From Burkholderiaceae bacterium (GTDB taxonomy: Bacteria; Pseudomonadota; Gammaproteobacteria; Burkholderiales; Burkholderiaceae_E): a DNA stretch of 64,000 bases. Where the stretch lies: assembly GCA_024637155.1 (NCBI GenBank), contig JAGXFR010000012.1, forward strand, positions 1 to 64,000. Direction: 5' to 3'. Positions within the stretch are counted from its first letter, which is position 1; every line of letters begins with the position of its first letter. A program made the translations under genes and the position numbers. Shown here piece after piece: positions 9,210 to 18,287 of the stretch. The notes under the pieces are model-generated. The model was not told the DNA's origin. It made no database searches and saw only the letters and a list, made by a program, of their open reading frames with translations.

Positions 9210-9526
9210 TCACCGCCTTTGCCACCTTCCGGCTGCCCAAGCCCATCACGCGCGACGAGGCGCAGGAGATCTTTCTGAGCACCGCACCGAAGTATCAGGG
9301 CCTGGCCGGCCTGATCCGCAAGTACTACGTGCTCTCCGAGAACGGGGACACGGTCGGGGGCATCTACCTGTGGAAATCGCGCGCCGAAGCGCAAGCGCTC
9401 TACACCGACGAGTGGCGCGCCTTCGTGCGCGGCAAGTACGGGACCGACCCGACGGTGACCTGGTTCGAATGTCCGGTCGTGGTGGACAATCTCTCGCACG
9501 AAATCATTTCCGACGAGAAGCGTTGA
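9206..9526 (+). CDS. YdhR-like putative monooxygenase
   Basis: A 106-residue dimeric alpha/beta-barrel protein of the YdhR/ABM group. It has the expected beta-alpha-beta pattern, with FATFRLPKPITRDEAQEIF at the start, LIRKYYVLSENGDTVGGIYLW in the middle and a C-terminal strand TVTWFECPVVVD. E. coli YdhR and relatives have a suspected cofactor-free monooxygenase role that is not proven. It overlaps the upstream COG4091 gene by four bases and precedes the acyl-CoA ligase by 23 bases, so it probably acts in the same pathway. Confidence 0.85.
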   Translation: MITAFATFRLPKPITRDEAQEIFLSTAPKYQGLAGLIRKYYVLSENGDTVGGIYLWKSRAEAQALYTDEWRAFVRGKYGTDPTVTWFECPVVVDNLSHEIISDEKR

Positions 9527-9549
9527 ATGCGCCGTCCGAGGAACGCCTG

Positions 9550-11106
9550 ATGAACCCCGCCATTCGCCGCCAGACCCTGAGCGACGTGCTGCACCGCACG
9601 GCGCGGCGCGTTCCCGAAAAGATCGCCATCATCTGTGGCGAGACCCAGTGGACCTATGCGCAGTTCGACGCGCTGGTTTCGCGACTGGCTGCGGGCCTGT
9701 CGCAGATCGGTGTCGCTCAGGGCGAACGTGTGGCCGTGCTGGCGCGCAATTCTCACGGCTTCGCGGCCATGCGCTTTGCGCTGGCGCGCCTCGGCGCGGT
9801 GTTCGTGCCGATCAATTTCATGCTCAAGGCCAAGGAGGTGGCGTACATCCTGCGCCATGCCGGCGCCCGCATGCTGGCCACCGACAGCGGCCTGGCCGAA
9901 GTGGCGCGCGCCGCGGCAGCGCTCGAAACCGAGGTGCGCGAATTCATCTGGCTGCCTTCGGAGGACCCGAGCGAGCCCGTGGCGGGCATGCACCACTTCG
10001 ACGTGCTCGCGGCGTGTGCGGACGCCCTGCCCGCCGTCGCCATCACCGGCACCGATCTGCTCCAGATCGTCTACACCAGCGGCACGGAATCCACCCCCAA
10101 GGGCGCCCTGCTCACCCACGACGCCGTGCTCTGGCAATACGTGAGTTGCGTGGTCGATGCCGAGATCGCCGCCGACGACCTGGCGCTGCACGCGCTGCCG
10201 CTCTACCACTGCGCGCAGCTCGACGTGTTCTTCGGACCGGCGGTTTTCGTCGGCAGCACCAGCGTCATCACCGCCAAGCCGGTGCCCGACAACCTGCTCG
10301 CGCTGATGCAGAAGTTCGCGGTCACCAGCTTCTTCGCGCCGCCCACCGTCTGGATCGCGCTGCTGCGCTCCCCGGCCTTCGACGCCGATGCGATCGCCAG
10401 TCTCGTCAAGGGCTACTACGGTGCGTCGATCATGCCGGTCGAAGTGCTGCGCGAGCTGGCGGCGCGCCTGCCCAAGGTGCGCCTGTGGAATCTCTACGGA
10501 CAGACCGAGATTGCGCCGCTCGCCACCATGCTCGGCCCGGAGCATCAACTCACCAAGCTCGGATCCTGCGGCCGCGCCGTGCTGAACGTCGAGACGCGCG
10601 TGGTCGATGATCGGATGCGCGACGTCAGGCCCGGCGAAGTCGGCGAGATCGTGCATCGCTCGCCCCACCTGATGCTGGGCTATTTTCACGACGACGAGCG
10701 CACCCGCGCCGCCTTCGAGGGCGACTGGTTTCACAGCGGGGATCTGGCCACCGTCGATGAGGAGGGGTTCATCTACGTGGTCGATCGGATGAAGGACATG
10801 ATCAAGTCGGGTGGCGAAAACGTCGCGAGCCGCGAAGTCGAAGAAATGATCTATCGCCTGGCGCAAGTGAGCGAAGTGGCGGTCATCGGTCTGCCCGACC
10901 CGCGCTGGGTCGAGGCCGTCACCGCGGTCATCGTGCTCAAGGCCGGTCAGTCGCTCGGCGAGGCCGACGTGATCGCACACTGCAGCGCCCACATGGCGAG
11001 CTTCAAGACACCCAAGCGGATCGTGTTCGCCGAGACCCTGCCCAAGAACCCGAGCGGAAAACTGCTCAAGCGGGAATTGCGCCGGAGCTACGCCGGCACT
11101 GCCTGA
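9550..11106 (+). CDS. AMP-forming acyl-CoA ligase
   Basis: A 518-residue adenylate-forming enzyme that makes an acyl-AMP and then an acyl-CoA. Motifs in order are the phosphate loop YTSGTESTPKG at 175-185, the LYGQTE motif, HSGDLATVDEEGFIYVVDR, and the catalytic Lys in NPSGKLLKREL near the end. The length and motifs match medium/long-chain fatty acid or aryl acid ligases; the substrate is not determined. GAGGAA precedes the ATG. It closes a three-gene cluster with the COG4091 enzyme and the YdhR-like protein, which suggests that this pathway ends with activation of a carboxylic acid. Confidence 0.92.
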   Translation: MNPAIRRQTLSDVLHRTARRVPEKIAIICGETQWTYAQFDALVSRLAAGLSQIGVAQGERVAVLARNSHGFAAMRFALARLGAVFVPINFMLKAKEVAYILRHAGARMLATDSGLAEVARAAAALETEVREFIWLPSEDPSEPVAGMHHFDVLAACADALPAVAITGTDLLQIVYTSGTESTPKGALLTHDAVLWQYVSCVVDAEIAADDLALHALPLYHCAQLDVFFGPAVFVGSTSVITAKPVPDNLLALMQKFAVTSFFAPPTVWIALLRSPAFDADAIASLVKGYYGASIMPVEVLRELAARLPKVRLWNLYGQTEIAPLATMLGPEHQLTKLGSCGRAVLNVETRVVDDRMRDVRPGEVGEIVHRSPHLMLGYFHDDERTRAAFEGDWFHSGDLATVDEEGFIYVVDRMKDMIKSGGENVASREVEEMIYRLAQVSEVAVIGLPDPRWVEAVTAVIVLKAGQSLGEADVIAHCSAHMASFKTPKRIVFAETLPKNPSGKLLKRELRRSYAGTA

Positions 11107-11140
11107 GCGAGGGTTGGGATAGCCGGTCCCGCGGCGTTCC

Positions 11141-11902
11141 TCAACGCGGCATGATCCCGTGATACGGTTGCCGCGTAACGGTTTCGCCAACCATGTTTGT
11201 CAGGGTACTGAGGTCGAACACGGACAGCCCGGTCACTTCCTGAATCCGATGGGCGTAAGGCGCCATGTCGGTGCACTCGAGGACGATCGCGCCAACGTCC
11301 GGATTATCCCTGACAAGATCCGCGGAAACCGCCACCACCTCCTGCTCCAATTTGTGCAGATCGAGTTCGTTTCGTCGGCCCTCGACAATGACCTCGACGA
11401 ACTCCGGATGTGCATCCATCCCGACGATGCACATGGGCGTATGGTCCGCCCCGACGGCTTGCAGATGCGCCGGTGTAAGGCTCTCCTTGTGCGCCGTCAT
11501 CACCCCAACCTTTTGCTCTGCCTCCAGCATGCGATACACCAGCGGCACCTGCAGGAGGCTGGACATGAAGACCGGTATGTTCACGGCGTTCGCCAATTCA
11601 CGTTGAAACAGTGCGAGAAACCCACAACTGCCGGTGATCGCACGCACCCCCTCGGCTTCGAACTCCCGTGCCGCGGCGATGAAGAGATCCAGTGGCACGC
11701 TATTCGGTTCGCGCAGCAGCCTCTTGACCGTGACACCCTTGATCGTCTTGTAGACGATCGGGTAACGTCAGCCGCTGGCGTTCTTGATATGCCCAGGGGG
11801 CTTCGCAAAATACGATTCCAGACACAGCACTCCGATTGGCATGCCATACATGTTGTACCCGCCTTGCAGGACCTTGCTTTCACGCCCGGTAGTGGTTGTC
11901 AT
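11141..11902 (-). pseudogene. aspartate/glutamate racemase family gene with internal TGA
   Basis: The frame from the ATG at 11902 (RBS GGAAGGAAA) reads MTTTTGRESKVLQGG...GHIKNASG, meets TGA at 11770-11768 (codon 45), and continues in the same frame as RYPIVYKTIKGVTVKRLL to a normal end at 11141. Both halves are one Asp/Glu racemase-family protein of 253 codons. The two catalytic-type Cys are kept (GSCGF and LECTD). TGG (Trp) to TGA is the simplest change. A restart at GTG 11698 would lose the first strand of the fold. It follows the D-amino-acid dehydrogenase gene by 45 bases. True nonsense or read error cannot be separated here. Confidence 0.85.
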
Positions 11903-11947
11903 GTTTTCCTTCCTAGAAGAATTTGTCGCGGATCTGAGTGCGGCGAG

Positions 11948-13192
11948 TCATGCCCACCGGGCGCATGCATAGGGCGCGGGATCGATGGCGGGCGGGGTCC
12001 CGTTGATCAGTTGCGAGACCAGCCGCCCGCTTGGCGGCCCGCCCACCATACCGAGATGTCCATGGCCAAAGGCGAGAAAGAGCCCGGGTTGGCCCGGAGC
12101 TTCGCCCAGAATCGGCAGGCTGTCCGGGGTCGATGGACGATGCCCCATCCAGTAGCGCGCCTCGCCGACCTCGAGCTTCGGAAAGACGCGCTTCGCGTGT
12201 CCGACCAGAAGCCTCGCGCGACGCTCATCGGGCGGCGCCCGCAGACCCGCAATCTCCACCGTTCCGGCGGCGAGCAGTCCATCCTCCATCTGCGCCAGGC
12301 CGAAACCGCGATTCTTGATGAGCATCGGAATGCGCAGCGTCAGATTGTGTTCCGGCATCATCGCGTGATAGCCGCGTTCCGTTTCGAGCGGCACCTTGAT
12401 CCCGAGCGGAGCCAGCAATTCCCGAGACCAGGCGCCCGCCGCGATGACGACGCGATGCGCGCTTCGGTTGGCGACGTTGGTCATGACCATGTAGCCCGCC
12501 GCGCCGCCGCGCGGAATGATCTTCATCGCAGATTCGGCGACGATCGCGCCACCGGCGGCGACCAGCAGCTCGCCCAGGGTTCGCACGAGCCGCGGCGGGC
12601 TAATGGTGGAGGCATTGTTGGGCATCAGCAGCCCGCCGGTGATGCCCGGCGAAATGTCAGGATAGATCTGGCGCAGGGCATCCGCGTCGAGCCGCTCCAC
12701 GCGAATGCCGTGGCGCTCGCACAGCGCCATTTCCACCGCGGTGTCGCTGACCCCCTCCCAGAGCCGCACCTGGCCAACCTGTCGAATCAGGTCGGCGTAG
12801 AGCTCGGGGCCGAGCAATTCCTGCCAGCAACTCAGCGCATCCCGATGCAGCGCGCGCAACGCGTCGGAAATCTGGATCACGCGCGGCATCCGGCTCGCCG
12901 TGATCCAGCGCAGCAGCCAGGGCAGTGCTCGCGGCAGATACGTCGGCCGCACCACGAGCGGACCATCGCGATCCGCCAGCCATCCCGGCACCTTGCCGAG
13001 CATGCCGGGCAGCGCCATCGGCACCGCGTTGTCGTTGCTGATCAGACCGGCGTTGCCGAACGATGCGCCGCTTCCGGGGGGCAAGGGATCGATGACGGTC
13101 GTGCGGTGCCCCGAGCGCTGCAGGTAGAGCGCCGTCGACAGGCCGACGACGCCGGCGCCAAGCACGATGGTCGTGGGCTTGCTGGTGTCCAT
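11948..13192 (-). CDS. D-amino-acid dehydrogenase-like FAD oxidoreductase (DadA family)
   Basis: A 414-residue flavoenzyme of the DAO/DadA family, expected to oxidise a D-amino or N-alkyl amino acid to the keto acid and pass electrons to the respiratory chain. The FAD-binding motif GAGVVGLS is at 12-19, and the C-terminal GHGHLGMVGGP-type region contacts the flavin. I chose ATG 13192 because GAGGAA stands nine bases before it; a frame 12 codons longer exists. The racemase pseudogene follows directly. Together they would interconvert and oxidise amino acids. The substrate is not determined. Confidence 0.85.
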   Translation of the reverse strand: MDTSKPTTIVLGAGVVGLSTALYLQRSGHRTTVIDPLPPGSGASFGNAGLISNDNAVPMALPGMLGKVPGWLADRDGPLVVRPTYLPRALPWLLRWITASRMPRVIQISDALRALHRDALSCWQELLGPELYADLIRQVGQVRLWEGVSDTAVEMALCERHGIRVERLDADALRQIYPDISPGITGGLLMPNNASTISPPRLVRTLGELLVAAGGAIVAESAMKIIPRGGAAGYMVMTNVANRSAHRVVIAAGAWSRELLAPLGIKVPLETERGYHAMMPEHNLTLRIPMLIKNRGFGLAQMEDGLLAAGTVEIAGLRAPPDERRARLLVGHAKRVFPKLEVGEARYWMGHRPSTPDSLPILGEAPGQPGLFLAFGHGHLGMVGGPPSGRLVSQLINGTPPAIDPAPYACARWA

Positions 13193-13324
13193 TCCGAGTT
13201 GTTCCTCAATGGTTGATGATCCTGCCACGCATCCGGCTGCACCGCCATCCTGGCGATCGAATCATGGGAAGATTGAGTACCGGCCCCCGCAACGCATCCA
13301 CTTCAAGGGAAAGCGACGCTAAAG

Positions 13325-13906
13325 ATGGACAGCGACGATCGTGACGCGATAGAGAAAGGCTGGGAGAAATTCCCGAAGCGTGGAACGCCACCGGTTCAGC
13401 CGGTTCGCTGGACCACGACGACCCGGCTCGGCATCGCCCTCATGCTGATTGCGGCGGCCTTCGCCGTCGGGAAGTACCTTCTGGAGTTGCGTGAGGCGAT
13501 TCCGTTTCCCGCCACCGGGACCGTCCTCTGGACCAGCCCGCCTGCGGGGCCGCACACCGCCCGCCTGCGCATCACGGCGCCCGCGAACACGGCGACGCGC
13601 GACGCGGGCGTCCACTACGTCGTGCGCCTGGACGACTGGACGACCAAGGCGCCGCTGGTGATGATTGCGGTGCGTTCCGGCGAGACCGCGTCGGCGTCGA
13701 TCCCGGCGGGCCGCTATCGGGTCACGATCGCGAAGGGCAAGGTCTGGCTGGGATTCGAGCGCCTGTTCGGCATCGGCGGCGAGCTCCGCGAGGGAGTGCT
13801 CCCGCTTGAGTTCTCCGGCGCTGGGGCGAAAGCCGAAGGCATGGAAATCAGCCTCGATGATCCCTCGCGCGGCGGGCTCGAAACCCGGTCCGCCGTCGCC
13901 TTCTAG
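13325..13906 (+). CDS. hypothetical single-pass membrane protein
   Basis: A 193-residue protein that I do not recognise. A basic N-terminus is followed by one transmembrane helix at about 35-51 (LGIALMLIAAAFAVG), then a beta-rich, probably periplasmic domain with segments such as HTARLRITAPAN and IPAGRYRVTIAKG, which resembles a carboxypeptidase-regulatory-like or other beta-sandwich. The stop is 19 bases before the P-type ATPase start, so co-transcription is likely, and a role as an accessory to the pump is possible but unproven. Confidence 0.65.
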   Translation: MDSDDRDAIEKGWEKFPKRGTPPVQPVRWTTTTRLGIALMLIAAAFAVGKYLLELREAIPFPATGTVLWTSPPAGPHTARLRITAPANTATRDAGVHYVVRLDDWTTKAPLVMIAVRSGETASASIPAGRYRVTIAKGKVWLGFERLFGIGGELREGVLPLEFSGAGAKAEGMEISLDDPSRGGLETRSAVAF

Positions 13907-13925
13907 GCCGAAGCGGCGTGCCGCG

Positions 13926-16418
13926 ATGAGCGCCGATCTGCCCCGGGGATTGACGCACGCGGACGCCGCGGCTCGTCTGGCTGCCGAAGGCCCGAACGAA
14001 CTCGGCGCCGAGCAGCGGCGCAGCCTGCTCGGCATCGCCGCCGAGGTGGCCCGCGAACCGATGTTCCTGCTGCTGATCGGCGCGGGCGCCCTCTATCTGG
14101 CGATGGGCGACGCCCGCGAGGCGCTGATCCTGCTGGGCTTCGTGCTCATCATCATGGCGGTCACCATCCTCCAGGAACGGCGCACCGACAACGCGCTCGA
14201 AGCCCTGCGCGATCTCACCAGTCCGCGTGCGCTGGTGATCCGCGACGGCTCGCCCCTGCGCATCGCCGGGCGCGAAGTGGTGCGCGACGACGTCCTGATC
14301 CTGACCGAAGGCGATCGCGTCCCGGCGGACGGCCTGCTCCTGCAGGCGCACGAGCTGGCCTCCGACGAGTCGATGCTCACGGGCGAGTCTGAGCCGGTCG
14401 CAAAGGATCCCGGCGACGCGGCATTCGCCGGCACGCTGCTCGTGCGCGGCCAGGGCATGATGCGGGTCACCGCGATCGGCGCTGCGACCGAGCTGGGACG
14501 CATCGGCAAGTCGCTGCGCGACATCACCATCGCGACGTCTCCACTGCGCGAGGAAATCGGCCGGCTGACGCGGCGTCTTGCGGTTTTCGGCATCGGCCTG
14601 TGCCTCGCGCTCGCGCTCACCTACTGGATCCTGCGCGGTGGCTGGCTCGAAGGCCTGCTCGCCGGCATCACGCTGGCGATGGCCGTGCTGCCGCAGGAGT
14701 TCCCGGTCATCATGATCATCTTCCTCGCCCTGGGCGCGCGGCGCATCGCCGTCCAGCGGGTGCTGACACGACGGCTCAACGCCATCGAGACCCTGGGCGA
14801 AACCACGGTGCTGTGCGTGGACAAGACCGGCACGCTGACCGAGAACCGCATGGCGCTCGCCGCGCTCTGCGTGGAGGGCGAGATCCTGGAAACTGACGCG
14901 CTCGCGTCGGGAGAATTGCCCGAGCGTTATCACGAACTCCTCGAGTACGCGGTTCTGGCCAGCGAAATCGATCCGCACGATCCGATGGAATCGGCGTTTC
15001 ATCGCTTCGCCCACCAGTACCTGGCGAACACGGAACACCTGCACCCGCAATGGTCACTGGCCCGCGAGTACGAGCTCTCCCCGGAGTTGCTCGCCATGTC
15101 GCATCTGTGGCGCAGGGATGCGGGTGGCGCGCACGTCGTCGCCACCAAGGGCGCGCCGGAAGCCATCGCCGAGCTCTGCCACCTCGACGAAGCGGGGCAG
15201 CGCCGCGTGAGCGGTGAGGCGGAGCTGCTGGCAGGCAGGGGCTTGCGCGTGCTGGGTGTGGCCAAGGCGAAGGCGGCGCCCGGCGAGCGTCTTCCCGACA
15301 TCCAGCACGATTTCGACTTCGCGTTCATCGGCATGGTCGGGCTTGCCGATCCGCTGCGCGCGGAAGTGCCCGGCGCGGTCGCCGAATGTCATCGCGCCGG
15401 CATCCGCGTCGTGATGATGACTGGCGACTATCCGCACACGGCCCAGGCCATTGCAGAGAGCGCCGGAATCGACAGCCGGGAGGTCCTCACCGGTTCCGAT
15501 CTGTCGTCGCTCGATGCCGCGACGCTGGCGCAGCGAGTCGCCGTGTGCGACGTGTTCGCGCGGGTGGCGCCGCAGCAGAAGCTGGCGATCGTCGCGGCGC
15601 TCCAGGAAAACGGCGAAGTGGTCGCGATGACGGGCGACGGCGTCAACGACGCGCCTGCGCTGAAGGCAGCGCACATCGGCATCGCCATGGGCAAGCGCGG
15701 CACCGACGTCGCCCGCGAGGCTGCCTCGCTGGTGCTGCTGGAGGACGACTTCACGGCGATCGTTGCGGCCATCCGCCTGGGTCGGCGCATCTTCGCCAAC
15801 CTGCGACAGGCGCTCGTCTATACGCTCGCCGTGCATATTCCCGTGATTGGCCTGTCGGTGCTCCCCCTGATCTTCGGGATGCCGCTGATTCTGGCGCCGA
15901 TCCACATCGCCTTCCTCGAACTGGTCATCGATCCCGCCTGTTCCATCGTGTTCGAGGCAGAGGCCGGCGACCCGCGGTTGATGGATCAACCTCCGCGCTC
16001 CACGAACGAATCCCTGCTGTCCCTGCGTCAGGTGATTCTTGCCCTCGCGCAGGGTGGTTCGGTGACCCTGGTTGTCGCTGCGTATTACGGATGGCTGGTG
16101 GCAAGCGGTGCCGTTGCCGGAGAGGCGCGCGCGCTGGCGTTCATCGTGCTGGTCACCGCGAACGCCGCGCTGATTTTCCCCACCCGACGGGCCGGTAGTG
16201 CGTGGCACGAAATGTTTGCCGACCTGCCCTCGGTGAGCGCATGGGTGCTGGGCGGAACCTTCGTGGCGCTCGCCCTGATTGCCGGGGTTCCGGTGATCGC
16301 CGCGGCGTTTTCCTTCCAATTGCCATCGCTCGCCGACGGCGGGCTCGCCTTCGGCATCGGGGTCGGCATGCTGGTGTTCTTCGAGATCGGCAAGGCGCTC
16401 ACGCGCCAGCGCCGGTAG
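13926..16418 (+). CDS. cation-translocating P-type ATPase
   Basis: An 830-residue P-type ion pump. TGES is at 152-155 (actuator), the phosphorylated Asp is D299 in DKTGT, and the hinge TGDGVND is near 569-575. There are about ten transmembrane segments, four of them before the large cytoplasmic domain and six after it. The overall plan is P2-like (calcium type), but the fourth segment reads LPQEFPV instead of the PEGLP of calcium pumps, and the sixth keeps VIDP. No metal-binding N-terminal domain of the P1B type is seen. The ion is therefore left open. Confidence 0.9.
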   Translation: MSADLPRGLTHADAAARLAAEGPNELGAEQRRSLLGIAAEVAREPMFLLLIGAGALYLAMGDAREALILLGFVLIIMAVTILQERRTDNALEALRDLTSPRALVIRDGSPLRIAGREVVRDDVLILTEGDRVPADGLLLQAHELASDESMLTGESEPVAKDPGDAAFAGTLLVRGQGMMRVTAIGAATELGRIGKSLRDITIATSPLREEIGRLTRRLAVFGIGLCLALALTYWILRGGWLEGLLAGITLAMAVLPQEFPVIMIIFLALGARRIAVQRVLTRRLNAIETLGETTVLCVDKTGTLTENRMALAALCVEGEILETDALASGELPERYHELLEYAVLASEIDPHDPMESAFHRFAHQYLANTEHLHPQWSLAREYELSPELLAMSHLWRRDAGGAHVVATKGAPEAIAELCHLDEAGQRRVSGEAELLAGRGLRVLGVAKAKAAPGERLPDIQHDFDFAFIGMVGLADPLRAEVPGAVAECHRAGIRVVMMTGDYPHTAQAIAESAGIDSREVLTGSDLSSLDAATLAQRVAVCDVFARVAPQQKLAIVAALQENGEVVAMTGDGVNDAPALKAAHIGIAMGKRGTDVAREAASLVLLEDDFTAIVAAIRLGRRIFANLRQALVYTLAVHIPVIGLSVLPLIFGMPLILAPIHIAFLELVIDPACSIVFEAEAGDPRLMDQPPRSTNESLLSLRQVILALAQGGSVTLVVAAYYGWLVASGAVAGEARALAFIVLVTANAALIFPTRRAGSAWHEMFADLPSVSAWVLGGTFVALALIAGVPVIAAAFSFQLPSLADGGLAFGIGVGMLVFFEIGKALTRQRR

Positions 16419-16457
16419 ACACGCGGGCCGTGGCGCGTAGCGTAGTATTGTTTGCCC

Positions 16458-17246
16458 ATGAAACATCCTCTCCGCACGCTCCTCCTCGCCCTGATCCTCG
16501 GCGCGATTGCCGCCGGCCTGGTTTTCTACATGACGCCGCGAACGCCCGAGGCGCCGCCCCCGGTGGCGGCGGCGCCCCCTGCCGCAGCGCCCGACACCGC
16601 GGAACCGCAGATTCAGTTCCCGGTCGAGCCGGCGGCAGCACTGCCGACCCTGCCCACGCTCGAGGACAGCGACCCGTCGTTCAGCGAAGGGCTGGCCGCG
16701 CTGTTCGGCGCCCAGGACTTCAAGACGTACTTTATCCCGCAGAACCTCATTCGCCGCATCGTCGCCACGGTGGACAACCTGCCGCGTGAGACTTCGGCGC
16801 GGCGGCTGCTGCCGGTGAAATCGGCGTCCGGCCTGCTGATCGTCACCGAGGAAGGCGAGCGCCGCGAGATCGGCGCAGCGAACGCGGCGCGCTATCTGCC
16901 TTTCGTCAAGCTGGCGGAATCGGTCGACACCAAGAAACTGGTCGCGGCCTACGTCCAGCACTATCCGTTGTTCCAGCAGGCCTACCGGGAGCTGGGCTTT
17001 CCGAAGCTGTACTTCAACGACCGACTGGTGCAGGTGATCGATCACTTGCTGGAGACCCCCGAGGTCAGCGGCCCGATCGAACTGGTGCGGCGCAAGGTGC
17101 TCTACCGGTTCGCCGATCCGGAACTGGAAGCGCGCTCGGCCGGACAGAAGATCATGATCCGGATCGGCACCGCGAACGCGGCCCGGTTGAAGGCGCGGCT
17201 GCGCGACATCCGGCGCGAACTGACGAGCCAGTCGATCAAGCCCTGA
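16458..17246 (+). CDS. DUF3014 family membrane-anchored protein
   Basis: A 262-residue protein with an N-terminal membrane anchor (about residues 6-25), a Pro/Ala-rich linker (25-50), and a soluble domain recognised as DUF3014, with segments IPQNLIRRIVATVDNLP and KLYFNDRLVQVIDHLL. The family has no known function. A TTG two codons earlier could start the frame, but I prefer the ATG. It stands 39 bases after the ATPase gene and 128 before htpX. Confidence 0.85.
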   Translation: MKHPLRTLLLALILGAIAAGLVFYMTPRTPEAPPPVAAAPPAAAPDTAEPQIQFPVEPAAALPTLPTLEDSDPSFSEGLAALFGAQDFKTYFIPQNLIRRIVATVDNLPRETSARRLLPVKSASGLLIVTEEGERREIGAANAARYLPFVKLAESVDTKKLVAAYVQHYPLFQQAYRELGFPKLYFNDRLVQVIDHLLETPEVSGPIELVRRKVLYRFADPELEARSAGQKIMIRIGTANAARLKARLRDIRRELTSQSIKP

Positions 17247-17374
17247 GCCGCCACGCAAGGCACCTGCGGCTGGCGGTTACTGTTGACCCCGCGGGAATCC
17301 CCTCCATCTCGCTGCCACCCGGCAGATGAGGTAGATTTGCCTCCACCTGCTCGTGTCGCCCGGAGGGCTGATCG

Positions 17375-18250
17375 ATGAAACGCGTCCTTCTCTTTCTCCT
17401 GACCAACGTCGCCGTCCTGGTGGTGCTGGGCATCGCCGCGAGCGTGCTGGGGCTCAACCGCTACATCACCGCGCAGGGACTGGACCTGGGGGCGCTGCTG
17501 GGCTTTGCGGCGCTGATCGGTTTCGGCGGTGCCTTCATCTCGCTGCTGATCAGCAAGCCGATGGCGAAGTGGAGCACGCGCGCACAGGTGATCAACGACT
17601 CGAGCGACGGCACGCACGTGTGGCTGGTCAGCACCGTGCAGCGCCTCTCGCAGGTCGCGGGCATTTCGATGCCCGAGGTGGCGATCTTCGAGGGCGCACC
17701 CAATGCCTTCGCCACGGGCGCGTTCAAGAATTCGGCGCTGGTTGCGGTCTCCACGGGGCTGCTGCAGTCGATGAAGCGCGAAGAGGTCGAGGCGGTGCTC
17801 GGCCACGAGATTGCCCACGTCGCCAATGGCGACATGGTGACGCTGACCCTGATCCAGGGCGTGATGAACACCTTCGTCGTGTTCCTGTCGCGCGTGATCG
17901 GCTATGCGATCGACAAGGGGGTGTTGCGCAACCAGAGCGATCGACCGGGCATCGGCTACTACGTGAGCACCGTGGTGCTGGACCTCGTGCTCGGCCTGTT
18001 CGCCGCGATGATCGTCGCGTGGTTCTCTCGCCAGCGCGAGTTTCGTGCCGACGCCGGCTCCGCGGCGCTGATGGGACGCCGGCAGCCGATGATCGACGCG
18101 CTCGCGCGCCTGGGCGGGATGGAGCCTGGCCAACTGCCCCGGGCGGTCGAGGCGATGGGAATCGCCGGCAAGGGCGGCGGGCTGATGGCGCTGATGGCGA
18201 CCCATCCGCCGATCGAGCAGCGCATCGCGGCGCTGCAACGTCCGGAGTAG
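17375..18250 (+). CDS. htpX: membrane zinc metalloprotease HtpX
   Basis: A 291-residue M48 peptidase of the inner membrane that degrades misfolded membrane proteins. The zinc motif HEIAH is at 144-148, with a downstream Glu in [17 protein letters not shown] as third ligand. Four hydrophobic segments are seen, two at the start (about 5-25 and 38-60) and two around 155-220. GGAGGG lies before the ATG. The length equals E. coli HtpX. It ends convergent with the sugar dehydrogenase gene. Confidence 0.96.
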   Translation: MKRVLLFLLTNVAVLVVLGIAASVLGLNRYITAQGLDLGALLGFAALIGFGGAFISLLISKPMAKWSTRAQVINDSSDGTHVWLVSTVQRLSQVAGISMPEVAIFEGAPNAFATGAFKNSALVAVSTGLLQSMKREEVEAVLGHEIAHVANGDMVTLTLIQGVMNTFVVFLSRVIGYAIDKGVLRNQSDRPGIGYYVSTVVLDLVLGLFAAMIVAWFSRQREFRADAGSAALMGRRQPMIDALARLGGMEPGQLPRAVEAMGIAGKGGGLMALMATHPPIEQRIAALQRPE

Positions 18251-18287
18251 CGACGCACGCACGACGCGCTCGGGAGGCCCGCCGCGC

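Noticed and set aside
11768-11770. TGA as selenocysteine or recoded codon
   Set aside because: The neighbours fit an ordinary Trp in the family, no selenocysteine gene is near, and no obvious stem follows the codon.
13926-16418. Heavy-metal (copper or zinc) P1B pump
   Set aside because: There is no N-terminal metal-binding domain and no CPC or SPC motif in the fourth helix; the layout is P2-like.
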